Source: Cynocephalus volans
Lineage: Eukaryota; Chordata; Mammalia; Dermoptera; Cynocephalidae
Direction: 5' to 3'
DNA: 64,000 bases
NCBI RefSeq assembly: GCF_027409185.1
Contig: NC_084463.1
Coordinates: forward strand, 158,573,869 to 158,637,868
Made by a program: the position numbers and the translations under genes. Below are positions 14,211-25,065 of the stretch, piece after piece. The stretch's first letter is position 1. The number at the start of each line of letters is the position of its first letter. Under the pieces are notes generated by a model that saw nothing but the letters and a program-made list of their open reading frames with translations, searched no databases and was not told the DNA's origin.

Positions 14211-14227
14211 AGAAATGACAAAAACCT
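14211..14227. repeat. Target-site duplication of the 14.2-15.2 kb L1 (left)
   Basis: A 17-nt block repeated with one mismatch at 15217-15233, just past the A-tail of the L1. Boundary bases overlap the start of the element by one or two. Confidence 0.8.
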
Positions 14228-15216
14228 CAGCAAAAGAATCAATCAACATAGTGAAAAGACAACCAAAAGAGTGGGAGAAAATATTTGCAAAGTATACATG
14301 TGACAAAGGATTAAAATTCAGAATATACAAGGAACTCAAACAACTTTACAGCAAAATAAATAAATAAATAAATAAAAAATAACCCAATTAAAAAATGGAC
14401 AAAGTAGCTGAATAGGCATTTCTCAAAGATAGATATATGAATGGCCAACAGACACATGAAAGAAATGCTCAACATCACTCAACAACTGTGAAATGCAAAT
14501 CAAAGTCACTTTGAGATACCGTCTCACTCCAGTTAGGATGGCTAATATCCAAAAGACTAAGAATGATAAATGCCGGTGAGGTTGCAGAGAAAAAGGGACT
14601 CTCATATATTGTTGATGGGACTGCAAAATGGTTCAGCCTTTATGGAAAATGGTATGGAGGATCCTCAAACAATTGTAGATAGATCTACCATATGACCCAC
14701 CTATCCCATTGCTGGGAATATACCAAGAGGAATGGAAATTATCATGCCAAATGGATACTTGTACTCCCATGTTTATTGCAGCACTATTTGCAATAGCCAA
14801 AAGTTGGAACCAGCCCAAATGTCCATCAGGTGAGTGGATAAGGAAACTGTGGTATATCTACACAATGGAATTCTACTCTGCTATAAAAAAGAATGAAATA
14901 CTACCATTCACAACATGGATGGACTTAGAGTAAGTTATATTAAGTGAAACAAGTCAGGCACAGAAAGAAATACCACATGTTCTCCCTTATTTGTGGGAGC
15001 TAAAAAGTAAATAAACAAATAAATAAATAAACACACAAACAAATAAAGGGTGGGAGGGGGAAGAAGACACAATAATCAAAACAATTCCTTGAACTTGTTA
15101 AGACAAGTGAACAGATATCTGGGGTGGAAGGGAGAGAGGAAGAGGGAAAGAGGAATGGGTAAAAGGTCACGAAAATCAACTACAATGTATATATTGAGAA
15201 GTGACAATAAAAAAAA
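14226..15216 (+). mobile_element. Short 5'-truncated L1 3' end with target-site duplication
   Basis: It contains the last part of ORF2 (GVRRY/KKxEILPF-type region in degenerate frames, then the ATTAAGTGAAACAAGTCAGGC boundary at 14939), the 3'UTR and a short A-tail at 15209-15216. It is flanked by an imperfect direct repeat, AGAAATGACAAAAACCT at 14211-14227 and AGAAATGACAAAAGCCT at 15217-15233. This is the expected product of target-primed reverse transcription. Its 3'UTR matches the L1 at 7540-11395. Confidence 0.9.
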
Positions 15217-15884
15217 AGAAATGACAAAAGCCTACATAATTTTCAAAAATTCTGCTTTAACATGTCAGTGATATATTAATGTGATTATTTTTTCATAAAC
15301 TAAATTTTCCTAATGGACATAATTTATTTCAACACAATACAGACTGTCAATTATTTTTACCCTGGGGGTGTTTGCCTATTTCAAGATCAAGTTTACCCAA
15401 GTAGGGAGTTTTTCATGGGTGGGGGAGAGCAAATCTGCAAAGCTTTTGTGATCAATGCTGCATTGACAAATTTGAAATTTGAAAAGAATCAAGTGTGTGA
15501 CAGGTTCTTCATGTGAAACATTTACAGTAGTGTAAGGAGGATTAGAGGACTAGACCAAACCTGTAGAAGGAAGAGTGAAAGCAGTTTCAGCTATACCAAC
15601 ATGTTAGAAACAGCAACCTTCCAGTGAGATGCACAGCACTAACTATGAAATTAGAAAAATATATATAAGGGATTAAGAATAGCTCTGTCTTTCTAAGAAA
15701 AGAAGAACAAGCAGAAGTACTAGTTTATGTAAACTAGATTCCAAGACATGTTAGGTAGAGTGTCTAATACAGTATAATATCGGCACAAAAATCAAAACAT
15801 ATCAAAGGAATAGCAGATAGCATTGGATCAAAATCTATTCTTTAGCTACCTATGAATACTTGATTCATGAAGAAGTGATACAAA

Positions 15885-16250
15885 ATAGTAGAGAAGAGCT
15901 GTTTTTTTTAAAAAAAATGGTGTTGATATACTTGGGTGTCCATATAGACAAGTAGGGGGAAAACATAACTTTTATAGATGATAATACGTCTCTTATTATC
16001 CTCTGGATAGAAATGATCTAAAAAGAAATTAACATTTTAACATTTAACGTTTAACTATTCTGAGATTACAACCTTTTATTGTCAAAGGAAGAAATAAATA
16101 GTTAAAAGAGAAGACAAACCATGAAGGAGAAAAATACATTTGCAATATATGCAACGAATAAAGAGCCCATATTGAGAATTTATAGTCTTTATAACCGACA
16201 AAGATCTTGTATTATGAATGTTTTTTAAATCTTATAAATCAATAAAAGAA
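15885..16250 (+). mobile_element. Old L1M ORF2 C-terminal fragment
   Basis: Diverged sense L1 sequence: a segment resembling 'tttgcaatatatgcaacgaataaagagcc...acaaagatcttgtatt...aaatcaataaaaga', the region upstream of the ORF2 C-terminal cysteine motif. No intact frame. Called from motif order only. Confidence 0.5.
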
Positions 16251-17651
16251 AGAGCATGGAACTATCACCTTGAGCATAATCATTTGTTTATACCGATGTT
16301 TTCTGTGAGTGTCACATTAACTCCCATTGTTTAAAACATTTTTTCTTTTTAGTTCCTTTATTCATTTAGTTAAGTTTTAATAATTTTCTGAGTAAGGCAA
16401 ATTTTACTTGTCAAATGAAATTTTTACTCATTTTCCTAAATTCTCACCTTCTAAATCTGTCTTTCCAGTGCTTCCAAATGTTATAGAAGACATAGTATTT
16501 GTGCTTATTAGTTGTAAAGTCAAGGTTTGCTAAATATAATTATGTAAACATTTATTTGTGTGTGTATAGAGGATGCTCGGTTATGCTACTCATTTCTTAA
16601 ACACAGCCAAGATCATGAGTATGTTTTTCTTACTAAATCATTGTTTCTGTGGAACACAGGAAAATACAAACTTTCAGCTACAAGTACACATTTTGTAACA
16701 AGCATGAGAGGGTCTGACACTGTTTTTACCTGTTACACGTATAATTGGAATATAGATGGTAAAACATCCAGACCATTCAGTGGCAGAACCAGAAATATAA
16801 TCAAGACCACCTAAGAATGGCAAGTTGATTTCCTCACATTGATCATTGTTTTTCTTTTGAATTCCTCTGTAAATGGGTATATGTGGAAATACAAATGCAT
16901 AAATAATGCCTGCCATAGAAATACATGAGTTTTACTTATATGGAACACATTATTGCTATGAACTATTATTAGCATCACAGTAATGAAGATGGGTATTTCA
17001 CAGCACATTTTATGGAATTTGACATATCACACATGAGTAAACGTTGCATTTACTATAAATCAACCTATTTCCATGACTCATGTACTGCAAAATGTATATG
17101 CAAAAGCAAGTACTTCAACAATAGTTTGTTGTTGTTGTTTATAGAAAGATAAAAATTGCTTTTACTTTTGAAAATGTTAGTACATTGAATATGTCAGTAG
17201 GTCATGTGTGTCTAACAAGAGGCAGAAGAGTATGTAAATAATTCAAAACAAAAAGTATCATTTGACATCATCCTTTTTATTCAGTTGACATGAATGTAGA
17301 TTTACCAATATCTATTATTTAGTTCAAGTTTTAAAAATAAAGCAAATTTCCAGTATCTAATTATATTAATCATCTGAGTAGATCAATTTTTATTAATCTT
17401 AGAAAAATTCCTAACAGCCCTAACTCCTTAAGTATCTAAGAGTACACATACTCAGATATATGCATATTCAGTATTTCAAATATCAGAAAAGATAAGTGAA
17501 AATCTTGGATTTATTGGACGATTAATGGCCTAATATCTCAGAAGAGGTGAGTTTTAAGTTACCTTTTCTAAAATGAAGGTATGCATTAAGACACTTCAAC
17601 TTTCTAGTTGTGTTTTTTGATGTGGTCAACGAATAATTAAAATGCAATGAT
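16251..17651. other. AT-rich intergenic DNA downstream of OR pseudogene
   Basis: No gene is recognisable. Short ORFs at 16560-16814 (plus) and 16674-17008 (minus) overlap each other and show no domain or codon signal. A short (GTT)n tract lies at 17128-17140. Confidence 0.4.
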
Positions 17652-18690
17652 TTATGAAAACATAGAAACTCCAGAATGCACTGAATTCATGCGGGTGTTA
17701 TAGTCAGTAAAGACTGACTGGTAGAAGGTTGTAAGATTAAGAGTAACTGGAAATGAACATGACAAATGTTTCATTTCTATGGTTCTTTTCACAGCATCTT
17801 TTACCTCCTTGTTTCTCAGACTATAAATCAGTGGTTTTAACATGGGAATCACTAGGGCATAGAATACTGACACCACCTTCTCCTGCTCTACAGAATGCTG
17901 GGAGCTTGGTTGAATGTAATTAAAGCTTACAGAACCATACAATATGGAAACAGCAGTCAGGTGTGAGGCACAGGTGGAAAAGGCTTTCCATCTGCCTGAT
18001 GCTGAGCGGATTCTCTGTACAGCAACAGCGATGATTATGTAGGAAATGATCACAATCAAGAAGGTGGTCATGGCAATGACTCCAGAGAAGGCTACTAGCA
18101 ATAACTCATTCATGGAGGTATCAGAACATGACAGCTTTAGCACTGAGGGAGTATCTCAGAAGAAGTGGCCAACAATTTTGGCCCCACAGAAGGACAATCT
18201 TTCTAAGCCTATTGTGTGTGAATGCAGTAATTGTGCCATATGTCCATGATCTAGTGACCAGACCTACACACTTTCTCTTAGGCATGGCTACAATGTAAAG
18301 CAAAGGACACATGATGGCCACATAATGATCATATGCCATCATCGACAGCAAGAAGCCTCTGGTGTTAATGAACACCCCCAAAAAGAAATGCTGTATTGTG
18401 CAAACGGGGAAATGGATGGTTTCCCTCTCAACCAAGAAGCAGATCAATATTCTTGATGCAATAACTGATGAATAGCAGGCACGTACAAATGAAAGCCAGT
18501 TGAGGAAAACGTACATGGGTGTGTAGAGCTTTGGGGTGACTTGAATTAAGAAAGTCATGCCCAGATTCCCCACCACACTGGTCACATGAATCACCAGGAA
18601 CAACACAAAAAGCACAATTTTCAGTTCAGCACAATCTGTCAATTCCAAAAGAACAAACTCTGTAACAACCTCAAAATTCTCTTCTGCCAT
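17652..18690 (-). pseudogene. OR5J2-like: OR5J2-like olfactory receptor pseudogene, full length but disrupted
   Basis: A full-length class II OR read from ATG at 18690. Visible: [16 protein letters not shown]-terminus (the NFT site seen in copy 1 is lost), VGNLGM (TM1), TPMYVFLN (TM2), TIQHFFLG with the TM3 Cys, MAYDHYVAI in place of DRY, the intracellular-loop/TM6 motif [14 protein letters not shown], and [18 protein letters not shown] (TM7; the usual NPLIY Asn is Lys). Two lesions break it: a 2-bp loss in a CA-run near 18212-18221 shifts the frame, and after correction a TGA at 18156-18158 replaces the conserved Cys of HFFCD. The last ~40 codons run past the normal stop. Identity with human OR5J2 is from memory. 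An A-run at 18720-18738 lies upstream. Confidence 0.9.
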
Positions 18691-19879
18691 TTGTTTGCTC
18701 CTTTTCTTGAAATCTGAGATAAAAAAAAAAAAAAAAAAGGAAAGAAATAAAAGGGTGTTAGAATGAATACAGGAGAATCTGGTATTTATCAAAAACAAAT
18801 AGAAATATTTCTAGACTTGTGTCATTGAGTCAATAAGCATTATTTTCCTGAACCTAAATCTTCTCATCTGAAACACTAAAAGCTTGACTATGTTCTCTCT
18901 TAATTTTTTTTTTTTTTTTTTAGTGTGTGTGATGATTCAAGTGTCTAAGGAATTATGGAAAAAAATCTTGGCTCTCAAAAGTTTTAGTCTTTCTCTAAAG
19001 TACTTCCTCTACAGGAAGAATCTACCCACGTGAGGGACTCTCATGGTGATTGAAAGGAAGTTGTAAATTAAGTTTTATTCCTCTCCTGTCTTCATTTCAT
19101 ATATAAAAGGAGTAAATGGCAAAAAGATCTAAAAATGAGCTCTACCTTCAACTGTTAGTTTATCTACAAAGATATTATTGTACAACCAGATACTTGACAA
19201 AGATCATGAGGCAGGGGGCCTGGACTCCAAAGATGAAGACCTGATACTCTTTAAATTGCATAAATCTTAGGCTTCCTTTGACATATCCTCATGAGGTCAT
19301 GGAAGGACACGCTCAGTGAAGGACAAATAACTGTGTGTCTTGCTTAGTTAGAAGACTTCATAGTTTATCTGATGCCTTGAACAAATAAATTATATTTTTT
19401 TCAGTATTTTTTGTGGTATAAATGCTTGTATAGATAACATGTATAATTTATAATACATTTCATTATTTATCATACATATGTATATGTAGATATGTATTAT
19501 ATAAAAGATGCAATTTAAAATGAGAATAAGTATAATCAGCTATTGGTCTGGAAAACTTTGTCATGTTGTTTATATAATGAAAAATATATATGTGTAAGCA
19601 TTATGGTTTTCTAAATCCTGTTTCCATTACAAATTCTGTTACTTATGCTTTTAATGAAGTGTGTTATATTTCAATAAGAATCAGTACGTCCATAATAGAC
19701 TAGAGCTCTCTACTACTATCTCTCTTACTATCTCTCTCTCTCATGTTCTATATTTAGTTGAGAAAATAGATGAAATGAATGATAAAATTTGAATTACTTT
19801 TGTCAGTTCTATTAGTTTATTTTACTTAATATATTTCAGTTGCCACAAGGGCATGTGGTTGGCAATACGCTGATTTGGG

Positions 19880-20045
19880 ATTAAAATATATTGCTGTCAC
19901 TTACTGACTTTGTTACTTTGGGAAGTTCATTATTCTTCTCAGCTTCAGTATAATCACAACTACAGCTCAGGATGCTTTGAAAATAAAATAGGATATACTG
20001 AATGCAAAATGTTAAGTGTTGCTTTACTTGTATAATAAGCACTCA
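19880..20045 (+). repeat. MIR-like SINE remnant
   Basis: It contains a degenerate MIR core (ctgactttgttactttgggaag... ctcagcttcagtataatcac). It matches in orientation and relative place the remnant at 1430-1590. Confidence 0.5.
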
Positions 20046-20449
20046 AATTATAAATAGTAATAAAATGGATAGGTAGATAGATTAGTGTATAGGTAAGCAA
20101 TATATTGATAGGCAAATGCTACATGAGGTTTTTTGCGTGGGGGCGTGGATAACTATCAATCACACAAAAAGCATTTCAGTCAAACAATTACATTTTCCCA
20201 ATTTTGAATCTGCAGTTCATTTTACTTGAAATGAAAATTAAATGGAAGTGCAAATGCTTTACAATTTTCTTTGATAAATTATTAGCCTGATTGCTTTTAT
20301 AATTTTTCATCTGCTCCTTAGAACTTACCAAATTAATTGTCAAAAATGCAGGATAACTTTCAAGAAATAATACTGAACCTTGACATTCAAAACTGAGTTT
20401 ATATCAGTCCACTAAACCTGAACTCTCCAAGACAATAGTGAGTAATGAT

Positions 20450-20625
20450 ATATAAATCTTTAAATAAAAATAAAAATTAAATTAAATTAAAAAAATTTAG
20501 TTCTTTAAACTAGTTCCCATTCAAGTATTCAATAGGCATGTGTGACTAGTGGCCACTGTCTTTGGCAGCTCAGATATAGAACATTTCCAGCACTATAGAA
20601 AGTGGTGTTAGAGTACTTTCTAGGC
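20450..20625 (-). mobile_element. MER20-like hAT-Charlie fragment
   Basis: It shows the A-rich/TTAAATT inner part followed by the motif order 'caataggcatgtgtgactagtggcc...cagatatagaacatttcc', which matches the MER20 end as I remember it. It is a non-autonomous DNA transposon remnant. Confidence 0.6.
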
Positions 20626-21689
20626 CTCTACCTAATCATTTTAGAGTATCATTTAAATGGTATTTTCTCAAGAAAGGATTATCTATTATAGAGACTTTTC
20701 ATTTCAAGCATAATTAAGGAAATGGGGTTTCCAAATGGAATTTAGAAATTCAATTTTATACTAATTCAGGGAATGCTCATCCCCTAATAATTTAAGGTGA
20801 TTTTGTAAAGAGAATTGAATGATAGATTGTGGAGTTCGATTAACTAACCTCTAATATTCTTAACATTCAAATGAGTTTATCAGAATTAAAAGTTAAGTTT
20901 CTAACTAACCTACTATATATAAAGGCATTCAAATAAAGAGGAAAAGCATTTTTACAAAGTAAATTAAATTTACCATAAGAAAATATTATAAAATTTGAGC
21001 TTTAGAAACTTCTTGGCCTTTTCTAGGATTTCTTTAGTCAAAAACAATTTTAGTGAATGATCTTATGATATGCAGAGTTATCTAGTATTTTATATTGTAC
21101 AGCCAAAAGTAATTACAGATAAAATTATTGAATGTAAATGTTTATTACTGTTACACACAAAAAAATACAAGAAACAAAAATAAAAATAAAGCCTGACCAT
21201 TAATTTTTTTTCCTCTAAGAGGACAAATTTGAATAGAAAAAGAGATATTCATACATGTACAGATAGATGTATTACATCAGCCTCTAATGATCTCTCTCAC
21301 AAAATAAGCATTATGGAGTAGCAAATAAAACCTTAGGAAACACTTTGTTTCTTAAGGGATTTTGTAATCTCCCATGACTCATCTCTCTCTCTGAAGTGTA
21401 TAAATAACTAAAATGCTATAAAGACTTGAAAAAAAAATCAAGCAAAGTATGGGGAATTCTTGAATTTAGCAAAATATAATAGAAACCATATTTAAAAATT
21501 GACAATAGAACTATGAATTACATAAGTGGTAAATGGCTAGATGTTACTCTGCTAGTTAGGAAGTATTTCTTTATAGGTAGATGTACGAAATAAGGAACCT
21601 GACAAATGCTAATATTATTAAATGCTTCTTTAAATGCTACATACACACACACACACAGAGTACATAAGCACATTCCTGATGATTGGGTT

Positions 21690-24675
21690 GCCTATCTCCA
21701 TTTTCATTTTTTTTTATTAAAACATAATTGATTATACATATTTGTTGGTACAAAATTGAGTAGCAATACTTGTGTACAGTATGTGATGGTCAAATCAGAG
21801 AAGTTAGCTTATTCATCCTTACAGTATGTAATCATTCTTTGTGTTCCTTAACCAATTTTTCACTGACCCCTCGCTTCCCCTTTCCCACCTCTTAACCCCA
21901 GTTCTGTCCTCTCCTTCTGAAAGCTCAAGGTACTATCTTTGTTGTTTCTCTCTCTCTCTCATTTTTCTTCCTTTCTCTTTTTTTTTCTTTCTTTCTTGTT
22001 TGCTTGATTGTTTATTAGCTCAGACTTATGAGTAAGGACATGCAGTGTTTCTCTTTCTGTGCCTGGTTTGTTTCACTTAACATGATTTTCACAAAGCATC
22101 TATGTTGCTACAAATGGCAGAATTTCATTCTTTTTCATGGTTGAGTAGTATTCTTCTGTGTATATATACTACATTTTCCTTATCCGGTCATCCATCAATG
22201 GACATTTAGGTTGGTCCCATGTCTTGGCTACTGTAAACAGAGCACTGCAATGAACATGGGAGTACAGGTATTCCTTTGACATGATGATTTCCATTCCTTT
22301 GGGTAAATATGCAGCAGTGGGATTGCTGGATCATGTGGTAATTCTATCTGTAGTTGTTTGAGAAACATCCCTACAGGATTCCATAATGGCTGCGCCAATT
22401 TGCAGTCCCACCAACAGTCCCCTTTCTCTGCATTATTTGCAGCATTTGTTATTCTATGTCTTTTTGATAATAGCCAGTCTAGCAGGCGTGAGATGAAAGT
22501 GGCTTTGATTTGCATTTCCCTGATGATTAGTGATTTTGAGCATTTTTTCATATACCTGTTGGTCATTTGTATATCTTCCTTTGAGAAATGTCTATTCAGC
22601 TCCTTTGCCCATTTTTAAAATCAGGATGCATATTTTTTTTCACTTTTAAATAGTTTGAGTTCCTTGTATATGCTGGATATAAATCCCTTGTCAGATTCAT
22701 AGTTCAATATTTTCTCCAGTCTGTAGGTTTTCTTTTCATTCTGTTGATTATTTCTTTTGCTGTACATATGTTGTTAATTTGATATAATTCCATTTGTTTA
22801 CATTTTCTTTTGTTGCTTGTGCATTTAGTATCTTGTTTGTAAAGTCTTTTCCCAGCCCTATATCCTAAATTGTTTCCCCTATGTTGTCTCCTAGGAATTT
22901 TACACTTTCGGGACATATGTTTAAGTCTTTAATCAATTTTTAGTTGATTTTGTTATATGGTGATGGGTATGGGTCTAGATTCATTCTTCTACATGTGAAT
23001 GTCCAGTTTTCCCAGCACCATTTATTTTCCCCCAATGTATGCTCTTGGTATCTTTGTCAAATATTAGTTGGGTGTAAGTAAATGGGTTGATTTCTTTATT
23101 CTCTATTCTCTTTCATTGACTCGTGTCTGTTTTTATTACAGTACCATGCTGTTTTGGTCACTATAGCTTTGTAGAGTAATTTGAAGTCAGGTAGTATAAT
23201 ACATCTGGCTTTATTTATTTATTTATTGCTCAGGATTTATTTGGCTTTTCAGGGACTTTGGCTGTTCTACATGAATAATGCCAATGTTCTTGTTGTTTGC
23301 TTTTAATATTTCTGTGAGGAAAGTCATTGGTATTTTGATGGTGATCACATTCTACCTGTTGAAGTTTTCATTTAGTTTGGACATTTTCACAATGTTAATT
23401 CTTTCAATCCATGAACATGGAATGTCTTTCCATCTTTTGGTGTCCTCTTTAATTTCTTTCAACAGTGATTTTTACTTCTTGTTGTAACAATTTTTCAGCT
23501 CCTTGGTTAAATTTATTCACAGGTATTTTATTCTATTTTTGGTAGCTATCATGAATGGACTTGCTTTCTTCATTTCTTTTTCAGCTAGTTCATTTTTGTA
23601 GTATAAGAACACTACTGATTTTTGAATATTGATTTGTATCCTTCAATGTTACTAAATATTTTACCAGCTCTAAGGGTTTTTATGGTAGAATATTTAGGAT
23701 ATTGTATATGTAGGATCATGTCATCTGTAGACAGGGACAATTTTACTTTATATTTCCCTATTTGAATATGCTTTATGTCCTTCTCTTGCCTGATTGCTCT
23801 GGCAAGTAATTCCAATACTATGTTAAGTAGGATTCGTGAGAGTGGGCATCCTTATCTTGTTCCCATTCTCAAAAGAAAATCATCCCATTTAGGATGATAT
23901 TGTCATATATGGCTTTTATTTCATGGAGATAATTTCCATCTATACCTAATTTCTTAGGAGTCTTTATGTCAAAGGGAATTTGAATTTTGTCAAATGCTTC
24001 CTCTGCATCTATAGTTATGAATGTATGGTTTTTGTTCTTGATTTTGTTGATGTGGTGTATCACATTTATTAATTTGCATATGTTGAACCATCCTTGCATC
24101 CCTGGGATGAATCCCACTTGATTACGGTGTATACTCTTTTTACTGTGTTCCTGTATAGTGCTTGCTGATATTTTGCTGAGGATTTTTCCATCTCTGCTTG
24201 TTAAGCATATTGGCCTGTAGTTTTCTTCTGTGTCTGATTTTGATATAAGGGTGATGCTGTCCTCATAGAATAAGTTTGGGAGAATGGCCTCAGTTTCAAT
24301 TTTCAAATAGATTAAAAAGAAATAGTATTAACTCCTCTTCAAAGATTTGGCAGAATTCAGCAGTGAAGCAATCTGGTCCTGGGCTTTTCTTTGTCAGATG
24401 ACTTCTGATTATTGCTTCAGTTGTGTTGCTTGTTATTGGTCTATTCAGGTTTTCTATTTCTTCTTGCTTCAGTGCCGAGAAATGCATCCATTTCCTCCAG
24501 GTTTTCAAATTTGTTTGCAAGTTGTTCATAGTAGTCTCTAGTGATTTTTTGTATTTCTGTGGTATCAGTAGTGATGTCTCCATTTTCATTTCTGATTCTG
24601 GTTATTTGGCTCTTCTTTTTTTCAGTTATTCCGGCTAATGGCTTGTTTATTCTGTTCATCTTGTCCAAAAACATA
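21690..24675 (-). mobile_element. Truncated L1 (antisense), ORF2 and 3'UTR
   Basis: A T-run at 21708-21717 marks the 3' A-tail on the minus strand. Moving right are the 3'UTR, the ORF2 C-terminus, the RT domain (ORFs 23612-23815, 23869-24306 and 24296-24674 on the minus strand carry [18 protein letters not shown], and the catalytic box as STDDM) and RT upstream sequence ending at an ATG-rich segment near 24675. Frames are broken, but fragments of up to 145 codons survive, so it is younger than the L1 at 2985-6830. Its 3'UTR differs from the L1 copies at 7.5-11.4 and 14.2-15.2 kb. Confidence 0.9.
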
Positions 24676-25065
24676 GGGAATCACTTCAGGATGTAGGACT
24701 GGGCAAAGAATTTATGAATAAGACCCTAATAGCACAGGCAACAAAAGGAAAAATAAACAAATGGGATTATAACGTACTAAAAAGCTTCTGCACAGCAAAG
24801 GAAACAATCAACAGAGTGAAAAGACAATTTCCAGAATGGGAGAAAATATTTTCAAACTATATATCTGACAAGGGATTAATATCCAGAATATATAAGGAAC
24901 TCAAACCATATAACAGTAAAAACATAATAATAATTTGATTAACAAATAGGCAAAGTAACTAAATAAACATTTCTCAAAGGAAGACACACAAATGGCCAAC
25001 AAGTATGTGAAAAAATGCTCAACATCACTAATCATCGATGTCATGCAAATCAAAACAATACATAA
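24676..25065 (+). mobile_element. L1 ORF2 C-terminal fragment in sense orientation, head-to-head with the previous L1
   Basis: A sense-strand 3' ORF2 piece ([50 protein letters not shown]) starts directly at the 5' end of the antisense L1 and stops without a 3'UTR or tail near 25065. The same ORF2 portion is also present in the antisense element (about 22.6-22.9 kb), so this is not a simple 5'-inversion split. Confidence 0.75.

Larger units (their letters stand above)
18691..21689. other. AT-rich intergenic DNA with MIR-like and MER20-like remnants
   Basis: No gene is supported. It contains an A/T-run at 18906-18923, a TCTC-rich tract near 19718-19742, a MIR-like remnant (19880-20045), a MER20-like remnant (20450-20625), and at 21211-21231 a 21-nt block shared with 2564-2584. 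A short (CA)n lies at 21642-21656. Confidence 0.5.
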
